This document shows, in pieces, positions 21,063 to 31,182 of a stretch of 64,000 bases of DNA (its first letter is position 1; each line of letters starts with the position of its first letter). The translations under genes and the position numbers were made by a program. Source of the stretch: Proteles cristata cristata (taxonomy: Eukaryota > Chordata > Mammalia > Carnivora > Hyaenidae); assembly GCA_017311185.1 (NCBI GenBank), contig JAESUZ010002387.1:496001-560000 (forward strand), in the 5' to 3' direction. A model generated the notes under the pieces. That model ran no database searches and had not been told where the DNA came from. It saw only the letters and a list, made by a program, of their open reading frames with translations.

Positions 21063-22384
21063 CCTCGTTAAGGTGCAGATTGTTCTGTTGTCGTTACTCA
21101 TGGAAGAAGGAATTCTTTGTAAGCTCGATCTCAAAATGTGAATTAATTAATGGCTGGGATTCATTTAGCTGATTAGTTTTCCCCGTGTTCATGCCAAAAT
21201 GATCCCTATATTAGCAGGAAAAGTAAAAATCACTCTACCAAACCCTTTTGGCCTGAGAAACACTGTCCTTTAAACAATTACCTTAAAAAGATACAAAGAT
21301 TAGTTGAAAATAATACTATCTCAAAGATAACTCCCTTGAAAGAAATTTAATTTAGCAGGAAATAATTCAGATCAGTTGGATGATGATACAGCAAAAAAAA
21401 ATAGCAGCAAAAAGACTCTATAACAAAGTACCATTTGTCTACTGTGTACACATGTGCGCGTGCGCACACACACACACTTTAATAATAACTTTCAAAGAAA
21501 GATAGAAAATGACTAGAAGTTGACAGATACATAAGGACAGGTGGAAATATAGAATTGTCCACAAAAGAAAATGGTGTCTGGTGCCCTCCTGACTGTAAAG
21601 CTTGGATAAAATAAAAAAGTTGGCTTAAAAGTCCTTCCCAAGACTGCTTTTCAGTTCAAATATCTCGGGATGCCTCATCATTTGTATGCACAGGTGGGAA
21701 GGCCCATGATCGTGCAGAAGATATGAGAGTGCGTAACATTATATAATGTAATATAAAATAAGTTAGGTAGGGAGAATTATTTCAGGTTAGTTGGAAGATA
21801 TATATCTTTGCTTAAGCAATGAAACATCTTTATAGTTCACTTCAAGGACTGTATTCTCTTAATGCCAATACTCAGAAATGATCATTAGCTCTAAGTATGT
21901 ATATATATATATATTTTTTAAATAAAAAGTACTACAAAAAATCAAAAATATTTTAAATACACAACTGCATGAGCAGAGAGAAAGTCTGCAAATTTTGTGG
22001 ACAGCTGGATGGATGTTGTTTCTTCAAAACTACCTCACAAATTCCTGAGTTAATCAAGCTTTATAAATAGAACAGTTTATGTACCCTCTTATGTAGCCTG
22101 CTGTTCTCAAAAAAAAAAAAAAAAAGGTAGAATAGCACTAAGATGTTTTCAATGATATTGTTCTGATCTTTTCAGGAACTAAAGCAAAACTTACAGAATT
22201 TTGGCAAAAAAATATTTTCCCATGTTTTAAGCTCAGCCCCCATAATGAAGCAGCATAACATTTCATGATGTCTACTTTGTGGATAATAAGGAAGCACCAA
22301 CAATGGCTAATGTCATTTGCATGTGGCAGATAATATGATACATGGTGCGTAACGTGGCATAAAGAGACCATCATGTTGGGATTA
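21063..22384. other. AT-rich unique sequence
   Basis: No gene or transposon recognised. It contains an alternating purine-pyrimidine tract (21443-21477), a TA run at 21899-21914 and an A18-type run at about 22109-22126. Confidence 0.45.
21443..21477 (+). repeat. Alternating purine-pyrimidine tract with CG core
   Basis: 35 bp of unbroken purine-pyrimidine alternation, with TG/TA steps first, a gcgcgtgcgc core and a CA run at the end. This is the sequence class that most readily forms Z-DNA. Confidence 0.85.
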
Positions 22385-22800
22385 TGAGTGTGGGGTCTGG
22401 AGCCATTTGGTGAGTTACCTTCCTTCTTTTACACCTTGTCAGCTGCAGACCTTGTGGAACGTATAGAATATCGCTGTGCTTCGGTTCTCCATCTGTGAAA
22501 ACTCAAATAATAGCACCCATACTATTATAAGTCGATACTATGGATAAAATAATAGACATGTGGGACACCTGAGTTACACATCCAACTCTTGATTTTGACT
22601 CAGGTCATGATCTCAGGGTTTTTGACATCAAGCTCCACTATGGAGGCTGCTTGGGATTCTCTTTCTCCAGCTCTCTCTGCCCTCAACCCCCACCCATCAA
22701 AAATAAATAAATGAAAACTTTAAAAAATAATACACATGCAATCCTTAGATTCTTAGAGTCTGGAAAAGAGAAAGCACTCAGTAAATCTGAGCCTTCATGG
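22385..22800 (+). mobile_element. MIR split by a SINE
   Basis: First half at 22385-22560: 'tggggtctggagccatttggtgagttacc', 'tgtgcttcggttctccatctgtgaaaactcaaataatagcaccc'. The 3' end resumes after the SINE at 22739-22800: 'ccttagattcttagagtctggaaaagagaaagcactcagtaaatctg'. Together they give one near-complete MIR. Confidence 0.8.
22561..22725 (+). mobile_element. Carnivore tRNA-Lys SINE inserted in a MIR
   Basis: Older-type SINE ('gggacacctgagttacacatccaactcttgattttgactcaggtcatgatctcagg', 'ggaggctgcttgggattctctttctcc'). A 13-bp TSD with one mismatch (aataatagacatg / aataatacacatg) lies at 22548-22560 and 22726-22738. Confidence 0.9.
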
Positions 22801-22925
22801 GTCAGACACTACGAGCACAATCCCACTACTCTTATCTATGTCATTGGAGGCAGATATGAGAATGGAGGCTCAGAAGAGTGAAATAAATTACCCATGGCCA
22901 CATAGGCTCTGGACACTAAGATGTA
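22801..22925 (-). mobile_element. MIR fragment, antisense
   Basis: 'gggtcagacactacgagcacaatcccactactcttatctatgtcattggaggcagatatgagaatggaggctcagaagagtgaaataaattacccatggccacatagg' resembles the antisense MIR core. The preceding MIR is in the opposite orientation. Confidence 0.6.
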
Positions 22926-23160
22926 GCTGTTTTATTCACATAACACAAAAAGAAAAATAAAGTTCATGTTGGGAAATCATTTTTCCTCAAGAACAGCTGT
23001 AGTCAGGCTATTTTCCTCAGGATCCTAGGCTGAAAGGAATTATCTACAAAGTTCTTCAACTTAATCCATCTTATTAACAGAAAAATAAAAAGGAACACAA
23101 ATGATATGATCATCACAATGGAAGCAGAAAAGGCATTTGACAAAATCTCACCCCATTTAT

Positions 23161-23256
23161 AAATTTTTAAAATAAAATTTGTTGTCAAGTTAACTAATGT
23201 GCAGTGTTTACAGGGTACTCTTGCTTTAGGGGGTAGAGTCTCACAATTCATTGGCT
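23161..23256 (-). mobile_element. Young carnivoran L1 3' tail, antisense, with TSD
   Basis: 'aaaatttgttgtcaagttaactaatgtgcagtgtttacagggtactcttgctttagggggtagagtctcacaattcattggc' is the reverse complement of the felid-type L1 terminus. Extreme 5' truncation leaves under 100 bp. An 11-bp TSD with one mismatch (accccatttat / acaccatttat) lies at 23150-23160 and 23257-23267. Confidence 0.82.
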
Positions 23257-23340
23257 ACACCATTTATGGTTTAAAGAAAAACACTTTCTCAGAAAACAAA
23301 AGCCAAAGAGAACTTCCTCAACTCAAAAATGTCATCTCTG

Positions 23341-23443
23341 GAGGCACCTGGCTGGCTTAGCCAGAGGAGCAGGTGACTTTTGATCTTCACATCATAACTT
23401 TGAGCCCCGTGTTATTAAAAAAATAAAATAGAATCCTTAAAAA
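23341..23443 (+). mobile_element. Old carnivore SINE, short, with TSD
   Basis: 'gaggcacctggctggcttagccagaggagcaggtgacttttgatcttc', 'catcataactttgagccccgtgtt', A-rich tail. A 14-bp TSD with one mismatch (aaatgtcatctctg / aaatggcatctctg) lies at 23327-23340 and 23444-23457. Its insertion splits the L1 ORF2. Confidence 0.85.
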
Positions 23444-24352
23444 AAATGGCATCTCTGAAAAACCTACAGCCAACATTATACTCACTCAGTGATGAAAGAT
23501 TGAATGCTTTTCTCCCAAGGTCAAGAACAAGCATGAATTCCCACCCTCAACACCTCTACTCGACATGGTCCAAGACGTCCTAGGCAGTTAAGTAGGGGAA
23601 GAAAAGGAATACAGATTAGAAAGGGAGAAGTAGAACTTTTGCAGATGATGTAATCAGAGAAGAAGAATTCTAGAGATTCTATTTTTAAAATTACTGGATA
23701 TAATAAAGAAATTTAGCAAGGATGCAGGATAGAGGATCAATATTTTAAAACCTATTATATTTCTATACCCTAGCAATAGAGCAATGTTCAAAAATATTAA
23801 ATACTTAAGGACGCATTTAGTAAATATAAATAAGACAAGACACCAAAAACTAAAAAAAAAATTACTGGGAGAAATTAAAAACCTAAATAAATGGAGAGAC
23901 GCACCATGCTCATGGTTTAGAAGCTAATGTCAGGATGTTCATTCAGCCCAAATTGATCTATAGACTCAATGTCATCCAAAACAGGATGCTAGCAGTATCT
24001 TGGCAATGCCAACGATCATGAAGAATCAAATCAATAATGGAAAAGAACAAATTTGGAGGAGTTATATACATAAAGAAAGATTTAGTGACTTAAAATAAAG
24101 CAATAGTAATTAGGACAGAGTGAAACTGCTAAGGATAGACACATCCATCAATGGACACATTAGTGAGTCAATAAAAAACCACATATATGTGGCCATTTGA
24201 TTTTTGACAATGATGTCAATGAAATTCAACACACAAATGATAGTCTTTTCAACAAATGGTGCTACAATGAATGGATAGCTGTATTAAAAAAGAAGAAGAA
24301 AGAAAAGCCGAAAACCTCACCCCTTACTCTATTTCACACACACATATGTGCA

Positions 24353-24380
24353 TACACACACACACACACACACACACACA
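24353..24380 (+). repeat. (CA)n microsatellite
   Basis: 14 CA units within the L1 ORF2 region, preceded by a shorter CA stretch at about 24335-24344. Confidence 0.95.
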
Positions 24381-24651
24381 AATATGCACATACCTCAAAT
24401 AAATCATAGAGGTAAACCCAAAAGCTACATCTAGAGATTTTCCAGAAAAAAAAAGAGTCAAAAAACGTTACGAACTCGGGCTGGCAGTTTTATTAGATCA
24501 GATAAAGAAAAGTTAACTATAGAAGAAAAAATTGGTAAATTAGCCTTCTTCAAAATTAAATATTTTTCCCTGTAAAAGACACCATTAGAAAAATGAATAG
24601 ACCAACCACAGAGAGAAAACAGATATTTAACTTAATAAGACAACCCAATTC

Positions 24652-24757
24652 TTTAAAGATTTTATTTTAAGCAATCTCTATTCTCAGCATGGGCCTCAAA
24701 CTCACAGCCTAAAGACCAAGAGTCAGATGCTTTACCAACAGCCAGCCAGGCACCCCC
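24652..24757 (-). mobile_element. Old carnivore SINE, antisense
   Basis: 'tttaaagattttattttaagcaatctctattc', 'agaccaagagtcagatgctttaccaacagccagccaggcaccccc' is the antisense short carnivore SINE of the older type. It lies in the L1; flanking L1 resumes at about 24760. Confidence 0.82.
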
Positions 24758-25850
24758 AAATAATCCAGTTTTTTAAATGTGCAAAGGTTCTAACATATAC
24801 TCACAAATGAATATGTACAAATGGCCAAAAGCTCATCAAACAATGTTCAACCTCATGAATCATCAAGGATATGCAAACTAAATCACGAGGTTGCACTCTA
24901 CACCCACTAGAATGGCCAAACTTTTCAAAATACTCACAATAGCAACTCTTGGTGAGAACACAGATCACCTGGAGACATCACACATTGGCAACGTGAAGGG
25001 TACAACTACTTTGGGAACCAGTTTTTCCATTTCTTTTAGTTAAAGTATCCCACTCCTAAGTATTTCCCCGAGAAAAGCAAAATGTTTGCCCACACAAGGA
25101 CTTGTACACAAATGTTCTTATGTAGCTTTATTGCATCAGCTCCAAACTGGAAACATCCAAAATGGGTAAATTCATAGGTGATGGAACACAATCAAATACC
25201 ACTCAGCAGTGTAAAGAAACAAACTACTGACACACACCAAGAAATGAATGAACCTCAAAAACATGATGCAGAGCAACAGAAGCCAGAAGCAGGAGTAACT
25301 GTAATTCTATTCACATGATACTCTTAGAAAGTCAAAACTAATATACAGTTACATAAAGGAGATCAAGAATTTCATGGGAGTGGAGAGATATGACAACAAA
25401 GAAGCAGAGGGAAAAATGTATAGAGTGAAGAAAATGTTCTATATCTTGCATATGATGGGTGTTACATCACCCATCAAAATTCATCTATGGTTGGATCGCC
25501 CCTTTCCCATGCAATGGCTGAAAGGTTCATGGGAAACTGGAGAGAGGAGTAATTCGTATCACGTGCCTCTGGCACCTTCCACTTATTAGTCCACCCACCT
25601 CTCATGCATATACTAACCAGTAGGAAAGATCATGCTTTTGGACAAAAAACAGAAATATCAAATATTAATCCTGAACTGCATTTATCCTAATTGAGGATTT
25701 GCTGTAGGCAGAATAATGGTCCCTGCAAAGAAGCCCCCACTCTAATTCCCCGGAACCTGTGAATATGTCAGATGAGATGGCAAAGGGTCACAGATGGAAT
25801 TAACATTGCTAATCAGCCAACCTTAAAATAGGGTGATTAATACATCATGG

Positions 25851-26034
25851 GGATGAAAGGCACAGCATGGGAAATACAGTCAAAGGTATTGTAGTAGGGT
25901 CATACAGTGACAGATGGTAGTCACACTTATGGTGAGCACAGCATAACTACAGAGTTGAGTCACTGAGTTGTACACCTGAAACTGATATGACATTGTGTGT
26001 CGACTATACTTCAATTTTAAAAATAAATAAGGAG
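25851..26034 (+). mobile_element. L1 3' tail, 5' truncated, in the LTR
   Basis: 'ggcacagcatgggaaatacagtcaaaggtattgtagtagggtcatacagtgacagatggtagtcacact', 'gttgtacacctgaaactgatatgacattgtgtgtcgactatacttcaatttt' is the old L1 3' UTR in sense orientation, ending in the A-rich tail where the next SINE landed. Confidence 0.82.
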
Positions 26035-26236
26035 AGGGACATATGGGTGGCTCTGGTTAAGCGTCTGGCTCTTGATTTCAGCTCAAGTCATGATCTCACA
26101 GCCCGTGAGATTGGACCCCACATGCAGCTCTGCTCTAACAATGCGGAGCCTGCTTGGGATTCTCTCCTTCTCCCTCTCTTTCTGTCCTTCCCCTGCTTTC
26201 TCTATTTCTGTCTCAAAATACATTAACATTTTAAAA
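26035..26236 (+). mobile_element. Carnivore tRNA-Lys SINE in an L1 tail
   Basis: 'agggacatatgggtggctctggttaagcgtctggctcttgatttcagctcaagtcatgatctcacagcccgtgag', body 'gcggagcctgcttgggattctctccttctcc' and A-rich tail. Frames of 79 and 102 codons across it are shadows. Confidence 0.88.
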
Positions 26237-26573
26237 ATTTTAAATCAATCAATAAAGGGAGATTGTTTTGGATTGAGTGCAGCCACTGTAATCACAGGGG
26301 TTTTAAAAGTAAAAGAGGAGAGTGAGAGGAGATATGGCTATGGAGGAAAGCACAGAGAGACACCACATTGCTGGCTTTGAAGAGGGAAAAAGGGGGGCAG
26401 GAGCCATGGAATGGGGGTGGCCTCTAGAAGTTGGAAAAGGCAAGGAAATGGCTTGTCTTTTAGATCCCCCAGAAAAGAATACAACCCCACTGACATCTTG
26501 ATTTTAGCCCATAAGACCCATGTCAGACCTCTGAACTACAGAACTACAAGATCATGAATATGTGTTGTTTTAA

Positions 26574-27471
26574 TAAGTGTTGGCAAGGCTGTGGAGAAAA
26601 GAGAGCTCTCGTGCACTGCTGGTGGGAAAGCAAACTTGTGCAGCCACTGTGGAAAACAGTAAGCAGGTTCCTCAAAAAATTAAAAATAGAGCTACCCAGT
26701 GATCCAGCAATTCTACTTCTGAGTACTCATCCAAAGGAGATGAAAACACTAACTCAAAAAGATATCTGCACCCCGTGTTTATTGAAGCATTATTTGCCAT
26801 CGTCAAGATATGGAAACAACCTAAGTGTCCAAGGATAAATGGATGGAGAAAATTGTGGTGTATATATACCATATATCTGTATGTATACACACATCTATAT
26901 ACACACACATATATATATACACATACATATATATACATACACACACAGAGTAGAATATTATTTGGCCATAAAAAAGAGGAAATATTGCCATTTGTGATAT
27001 GAATGGACTTTGAGGGCATTATGCTAAACAAAATAAACCAGGCAGAGAAAGACAAATACTGTATGATCTCACTTACATGTGGAATTGAAGAGAAAAATAA
27101 AACATGAACTCACAGATACACGGAACAGACTGGTGATTATCAGAAGCAGCGGCGGGGAGGGAACAAAATGAGTGAGGGGGAGTCAAAGGGCACAAACTTC
27201 CAGTTATAAGGTAAGCAAGTCTATGAGATGTAGTGTGCAGCATGGTGACTGCAGTTATCACACGGTACTGCATATATGAAAGTTGCTGAGAGTAGATCTT
27301 AAAAGTTCTCATCACAAGAAATAAATACGCCGTAACTCTGTGGTGATGGATGTTAACTAGACCTGGTGCAGTTGTCATTTCACAATAAACACAAATATCA
27401 AATCACGATGTTGTATGCCCGAAACTACTTGTAGTGTGTGTCAGTTGTATCTTAATTAAAAAAAATAAATA
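26574..27471 (+). mobile_element. L1 3' end, 5' truncated, with perfect 17-bp TSD
   Basis: Starts in ORF2 ('gttggcaaggctgtggagaaaagagagctctcgtgcactgctggtggg') and runs through the 3' UTR to 'tgtatgcccgaaactacttgtagtgtgtgtcagttgtatcttaatt' and poly-A. TSD aatatgtgttgttttaa lies at 26557-26573 and 27472-27488, identical in both copies. ORF2 is only a C-terminal remnant. Frames on both strands are L1 shadows. Confidence 0.95.
26869..26947 (+). repeat. TA/CA-type microsatellite inside the L1
   Basis: Alternating (TA)/(CA)/(CATA) tract grown from the L1 'gtgtatatatac' motif. Frames on both strands translate it as Tyr/Ile/His- or Cys/Val-rich artefacts. Confidence 0.9.
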
Positions 27472-27540
27472 AATATGTGTTGTTTTAAGCCTTTAAGTTT
27501 GTGGTCATCATTACAGCAGCAGTAGAAAAGTAGCACAGGA

Positions 27541-28140
27541 ATTTAAAATTTGAGGCACGTAATGAAAAAATCCAAAATACATTAGAAGGAGAAGGAGAAA
27601 AAGAAAGAGAAGGAATATGTGGACAAGGAGAAGAGGAAGACATGGAAGGCATGGTCACAACAGGGAAAATATTCCTGAATATTCATGTCGCACTCTCTCC
27701 TATCAGGAGAGCTGGCATAGCCAAGGAGCGTCTCTGGGCACCTCATTCCACAGCCATTACTTCCAAAAAGTGTTTTCAAACTCGACCTTCCCAACCAATG
27801 CTAGAACCTCCCCCTACTCCAAGTTTCCTTCCTGGATGAAGCTGAGAGACCTTACGAGGCACTCTTCTTGACATTCAGCCGGGCTATTCCAGACCCCCAT
27901 CAGCCTCCCAACCAAGTCAGGCACAAATGTGTGCACTCCACCATGGTTTAAATCAGAGACACACATGCATTTCATAACCGATTCCAACATCCAATACCAG
28001 AATAAGAAAATGTCTTGAATTTGAACGCCACACTCAACAGCAACAGATGCCTCTCTTCATTTCACAAAATATATGTAACAGCTAACTAGAAATACACACC
28101 ACAAAATGGTAAAATGGCAATTAAATTTTAAAAAAACCGG
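27541..28140. other. Unique sequence with a GA-rich start
   Basis: 27585-27650 is purine-rich (GA/GGA units). The rest shows no named repeat. Overlapping frames of 61-84 codons on both strands at 27582-27871 are unrecognised. Confidence 0.45.
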
Positions 28141-29656
28141 GACTAGGGAAAGTTCAGCTAGAATAAATTGCTGATAGGCGGGTATGCAGACCATAAACTC
28201 CTATACTGACAGCGAGTGGAGCTGTGGGTGAGCAGAGAGAACATGGCTGTAAAGCAATTTTCTTCATAAAGAGAAACCAAACCTATTCCTCAAAGACAGC
28301 AAAGCTTCTCCCAGGATTTATACTAACAGTGTCCCCGCAGCAAATGCGATAGTTCTGCAGATCTGTACCTACAGCATCCTCCACATTAAGTCCCTTGTAC
28401 TATGCCAATACCTATTTTAATGAAGTTCACAGCAAGAAGGCCATGCGGTCCAAAAGAAAGCTACTACCTGAAATTCATTACAATAAGCTCATATTTACCT
28501 TATCTCTTCTCGGCTTGTTTAGAAAAGATTTGGTTTTTTGATAAGCCATTGCGATAGCAAAAGAAAATGTCATTCTCTACATTTTCCCAAGAATTCTTTT
28601 TTCCCTTTGAGGTAGCCTCTCCCCCTTGGACGAACAGCCATCTGAGAGTCAAAAATGCAGACAGACTGACTTGGTAGCAAAGATAAATCTCAAACCAGAT
28701 GCACGGTTTTTATGCACGTTTCACCAGATTTTACAATAGGCCATGGTGCTACAAGTCAGTATTTCCATTGGAAATAGTGGCTCACATCCAGGGCTCGGTG
28801 TGATATTTTTTCCAGTAGTAACTAAGAACCAGCTCTGTCTCTTTTCCAAGAATCTTTTTCCCCTCTGCAAGAAGAAAGAAAATGTTAGATAGGTGAGAGC
28901 TGGTCAGGCCTCCTCCGTGGGGCCCGATTCACAGTTGCGCACAATTGTTCCCTCCAGTGAGAAGGTGGGGATCCAAAGCCCACAGACTCGCCGAATGCAC
29001 CCCAATTGCCTCACTCTTTTGAAATTTTTAAAGAGTTGGACACCTCGTCTGCATCTATAGAATTATGGCCCAATGGTTCTAGAATCAACAACAACAAGTT
29101 AAGCTCTCTGGAGATCATCTTAAGGTAATGCCAATTACCAATTCCATCATTCAATAAAAACACGTCTAGAATACACCAGAGACACCAACATCAATCAGAT
29201 CTAGCCCTTTAAGGGTTTAGTTAAGGGTTAATCACTTACGGAGTGAACAGATGGTGGCACACACAAGCTCCGACAAGAGATATCAGACTCTTATTGGTAC
29301 CTTCTTTCATCTTTGGTATAGAAAGTCGTCTGACTGGAGAGCAAGTCAGTTTCACCACCTTCAATAGCAGATGCTGGGGAGGGCATAGCCTAGTTATTTG
29401 TGAACAGTGCTTCACAAACTTCAATCATTTTGGTGTGTCGCAATTTTGATACACCCATACACCATGTATCGTGCACTAATATTTAATAATTCTCTCTGTG
29501 TCGAGTAATGATTTGTTTGATTCAATGTACTTCAGAAGGAAATTTCCTGCCATCACGAAAAATGGAAAACATGATCATCTGGCACAAATGGAAGCTAATT
29601 CTAAAAATAAACACAATGGAAGCAAAGCTAATAATACTTAATTTAAAAATTAAAAT
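28141..29656. other. Unique sequence, no gene seen
   Basis: No repeat named with confidence. The part at about 29390-29520 ('cagtgcttcacaaacttcaatc…gtgtcgcaattttgatac') loosely resembles an old DNA-transposon terminus, unproven. Confidence 0.45.
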
Positions 29657-29657
29657 A

Positions 29658-29868
29658 GGGGCACCTGGGGGGCTCAGTCGGTTGAACATCTGACTTCAGC
29701 TCAGGTCATGATCTCACAATTTGTGAGTTCGAGCCTCACGTTGGGCTCTGTGTTGACAGCTCAGAGCCTGGAGCCGCCTTCAGATTCTGTGTCTCCCCCT
29801 CTCTCTGGCCCTCTCATGCTCATGCTCTGTCTCTCTCTGTCTCTCAGTAATAAAAACATTAAAAAAAT
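29658..29868 (+). mobile_element. Felid tRNA-Lys SINE
   Basis: 'ggggcacctggggggctcagtcggttgaacatctgacttcagctcaggtcatgatctcacaatttgtgagttcgagcctcacgttgggctctgtgttgacagctcagagcctggagcc', CT tract and A-rich tail. Near full length, with moderate CpG decay. Confidence 0.94.
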
Positions 29869-30539
29869 AAATAGTAAGTAAAATTTAAAAAATGAGTGCA
29901 CCCAGCAATAAACGTGACCAATTTGCAAAAAGACATATCAGAAGGTATATTGCTTAAATTTGAAGGATGAAGTAGTTTATCATCATCAAGCTTAATTTGT
30001 ATTTTACAGTGGCTACCAGTATTCAAATTCCCATCAAGTTATTCACCTTGTCACAGTTTTGAAAACATCTTTTTAATTTCTGTATATATTATATATATAG
30101 TACATGCATATTTATATTGTAAATGTATATTGTATATATATTTTTATAAATTCTGTATATATGTATTTCTGATATATAGTGAGTTCAAAACAAAAAAGAA
30201 TTTTTTTTCAATTCCCAGAAACTCTGATAATCAAGGTACAGATCGCTGGGTCTCCCAGGCCTACAGAGAGAAAATTGAGATCCTGAGGGGTTTCAGAATA
30301 GCCTCTGTGGAAATTAAAATCCAGAGTGGGGTGGCTGTGTGGGTGTGGGGGGAGGCAGATTAGGAAGTGGAAGGAGGGGAGCAAAAACTGAAAGGAAGGG
30401 GCTAAGCCCAGACCCAAAAACTCCCAAAAATCATTGAAGAGTGGGTGAAGGGAAACAGGTCCTTGGTGACTAGGCAGGTTGTAACATAGAGGCCAGTATA
30501 GATTTATGGCCTCCTAAGGCCTTCTGATACCTCTTCTGG
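29869..30539. other. AT-rich then purine-rich unique sequence
   Basis: TA-rich stretch at 30080-30180, then G/A-rich 30260-30400. Frames of 69-77 codons on both strands at 30130-30417 are unrecognised. Confidence 0.45.
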
Positions 30540-31182
30540 ACAGCAACCCACGTGGCATCCTGACTCCAAATTGTCCTGTACAACATGGTGTTCAAATCAT
30601 TCACCTGCTAAAAATCCTTCAGGGGCTGCGCATGGCTAACAGAGACAGGGGCCAATTCTCAGCCCCTTGAAGGAGGCATGGATTCCCAGGGCCTCTGAGA
30701 GCCATTCCCTTCTTGCTCATCTTTCCTTCTTGGTGGAGAGGCTTTGTTCCAATGAGTCGTTTGACCCACTGTCTCCAACAGTATTTCTGTGCCAGCCCTG
30801 ACTGGAATGTCTTCCTCTCCCTTCTTTACTTTTTTCAAATATTATCTATATTATCAGATAATGTTCAAATATTACCCATATTACCCATTCTTTAAAACCA
30901 AGTCCTGTCCCACCTCCCCCATGCATCATTCTTTATAAAGATTTCAGCCGCAGTGATCTCCCCCTCCTCCAAAACACTCAATAGCTTCTTCTGATTTGTA
31001 TCATTCAGCAGAAATGGTACAAATCATTTAACTACTTGGTATGGTTGTCATTCTCCATGGAAATGGCCTGCATTTCCAGCTAGGTTGTGAGAAAGTGGAG
31101 GGAGGGCAAGGACCATGTTTTTTTATATACCTGCATCTGATGCAATGCCTTACACTGAGCAGGGATTCATTTTTTTATGCAC
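30540..31182 (+). mobile_element. L2 fragment, long
   Basis: 'ggtgttcaaatcattcacctgctaaaaatccttcaggggctgcgcatggc', 'actggaatgtcttcctctcccttctt', 'gcagtgatctccccctcctcc', 'cagctaggttgtgagaaagtggagggagggcaaggaccatg', 'catctgatgcaatgccttacactgagcagg' follow the L2 3' half. An internal near-repeat of 'ttcaaatatta' units lies at 30834-30891. Confidence 0.75.

Larger units (their letters stand above)
23040..25490 (+). mobile_element. Old L1 (ORF2 part to 3' end) with three nested insertions
   Basis: Sense ORF2 segments in normal order: 'atgatatgatcatcacaatggaagcagaaaaggcatttgac' (23100s), 'aaaacctacagccaacattatactcactcagtgatgaaag' (23460s), the 'gatgtcaatgaaattcaacacacaaatgatagtcttttcaacaaatggtgctac' segment (24210s), 'aatcatcaaggatatgcaaactaaatcacgagg' (24860s), then a 3' UTR ending near 25490. 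About 2.1 kb of L1 once an antisense L1 tail and two SINEs are removed. ORF2 is broken throughout. The 5' border is approximate. Confidence 0.82.
25690..27540 (+). mobile_element. MaLR LTR (MLT1-like) split by three insertions
   Basis: 5' part at about 25690-25850: 'ggcagaataatggtccctgcaaagaagcccccactctaattccccggaacctgtgaatatgtc'. Middle at about 26255-26573: 'actgtaatcacaggggt', 'ggcctctagaagttggaaaaggcaaggaaatgg', 'gacatcttgattttagcccataagacccatgtcagacc', 'atatgtgttgttttaa'. 3' end at 27472-27540: 'aagcctttaagtttgtggtcatcattacagcagcagtagaaaagtagcac'. Removing the insertions gives one continuous LTR-like repeat of about 550 bp. Confidence 0.78.
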
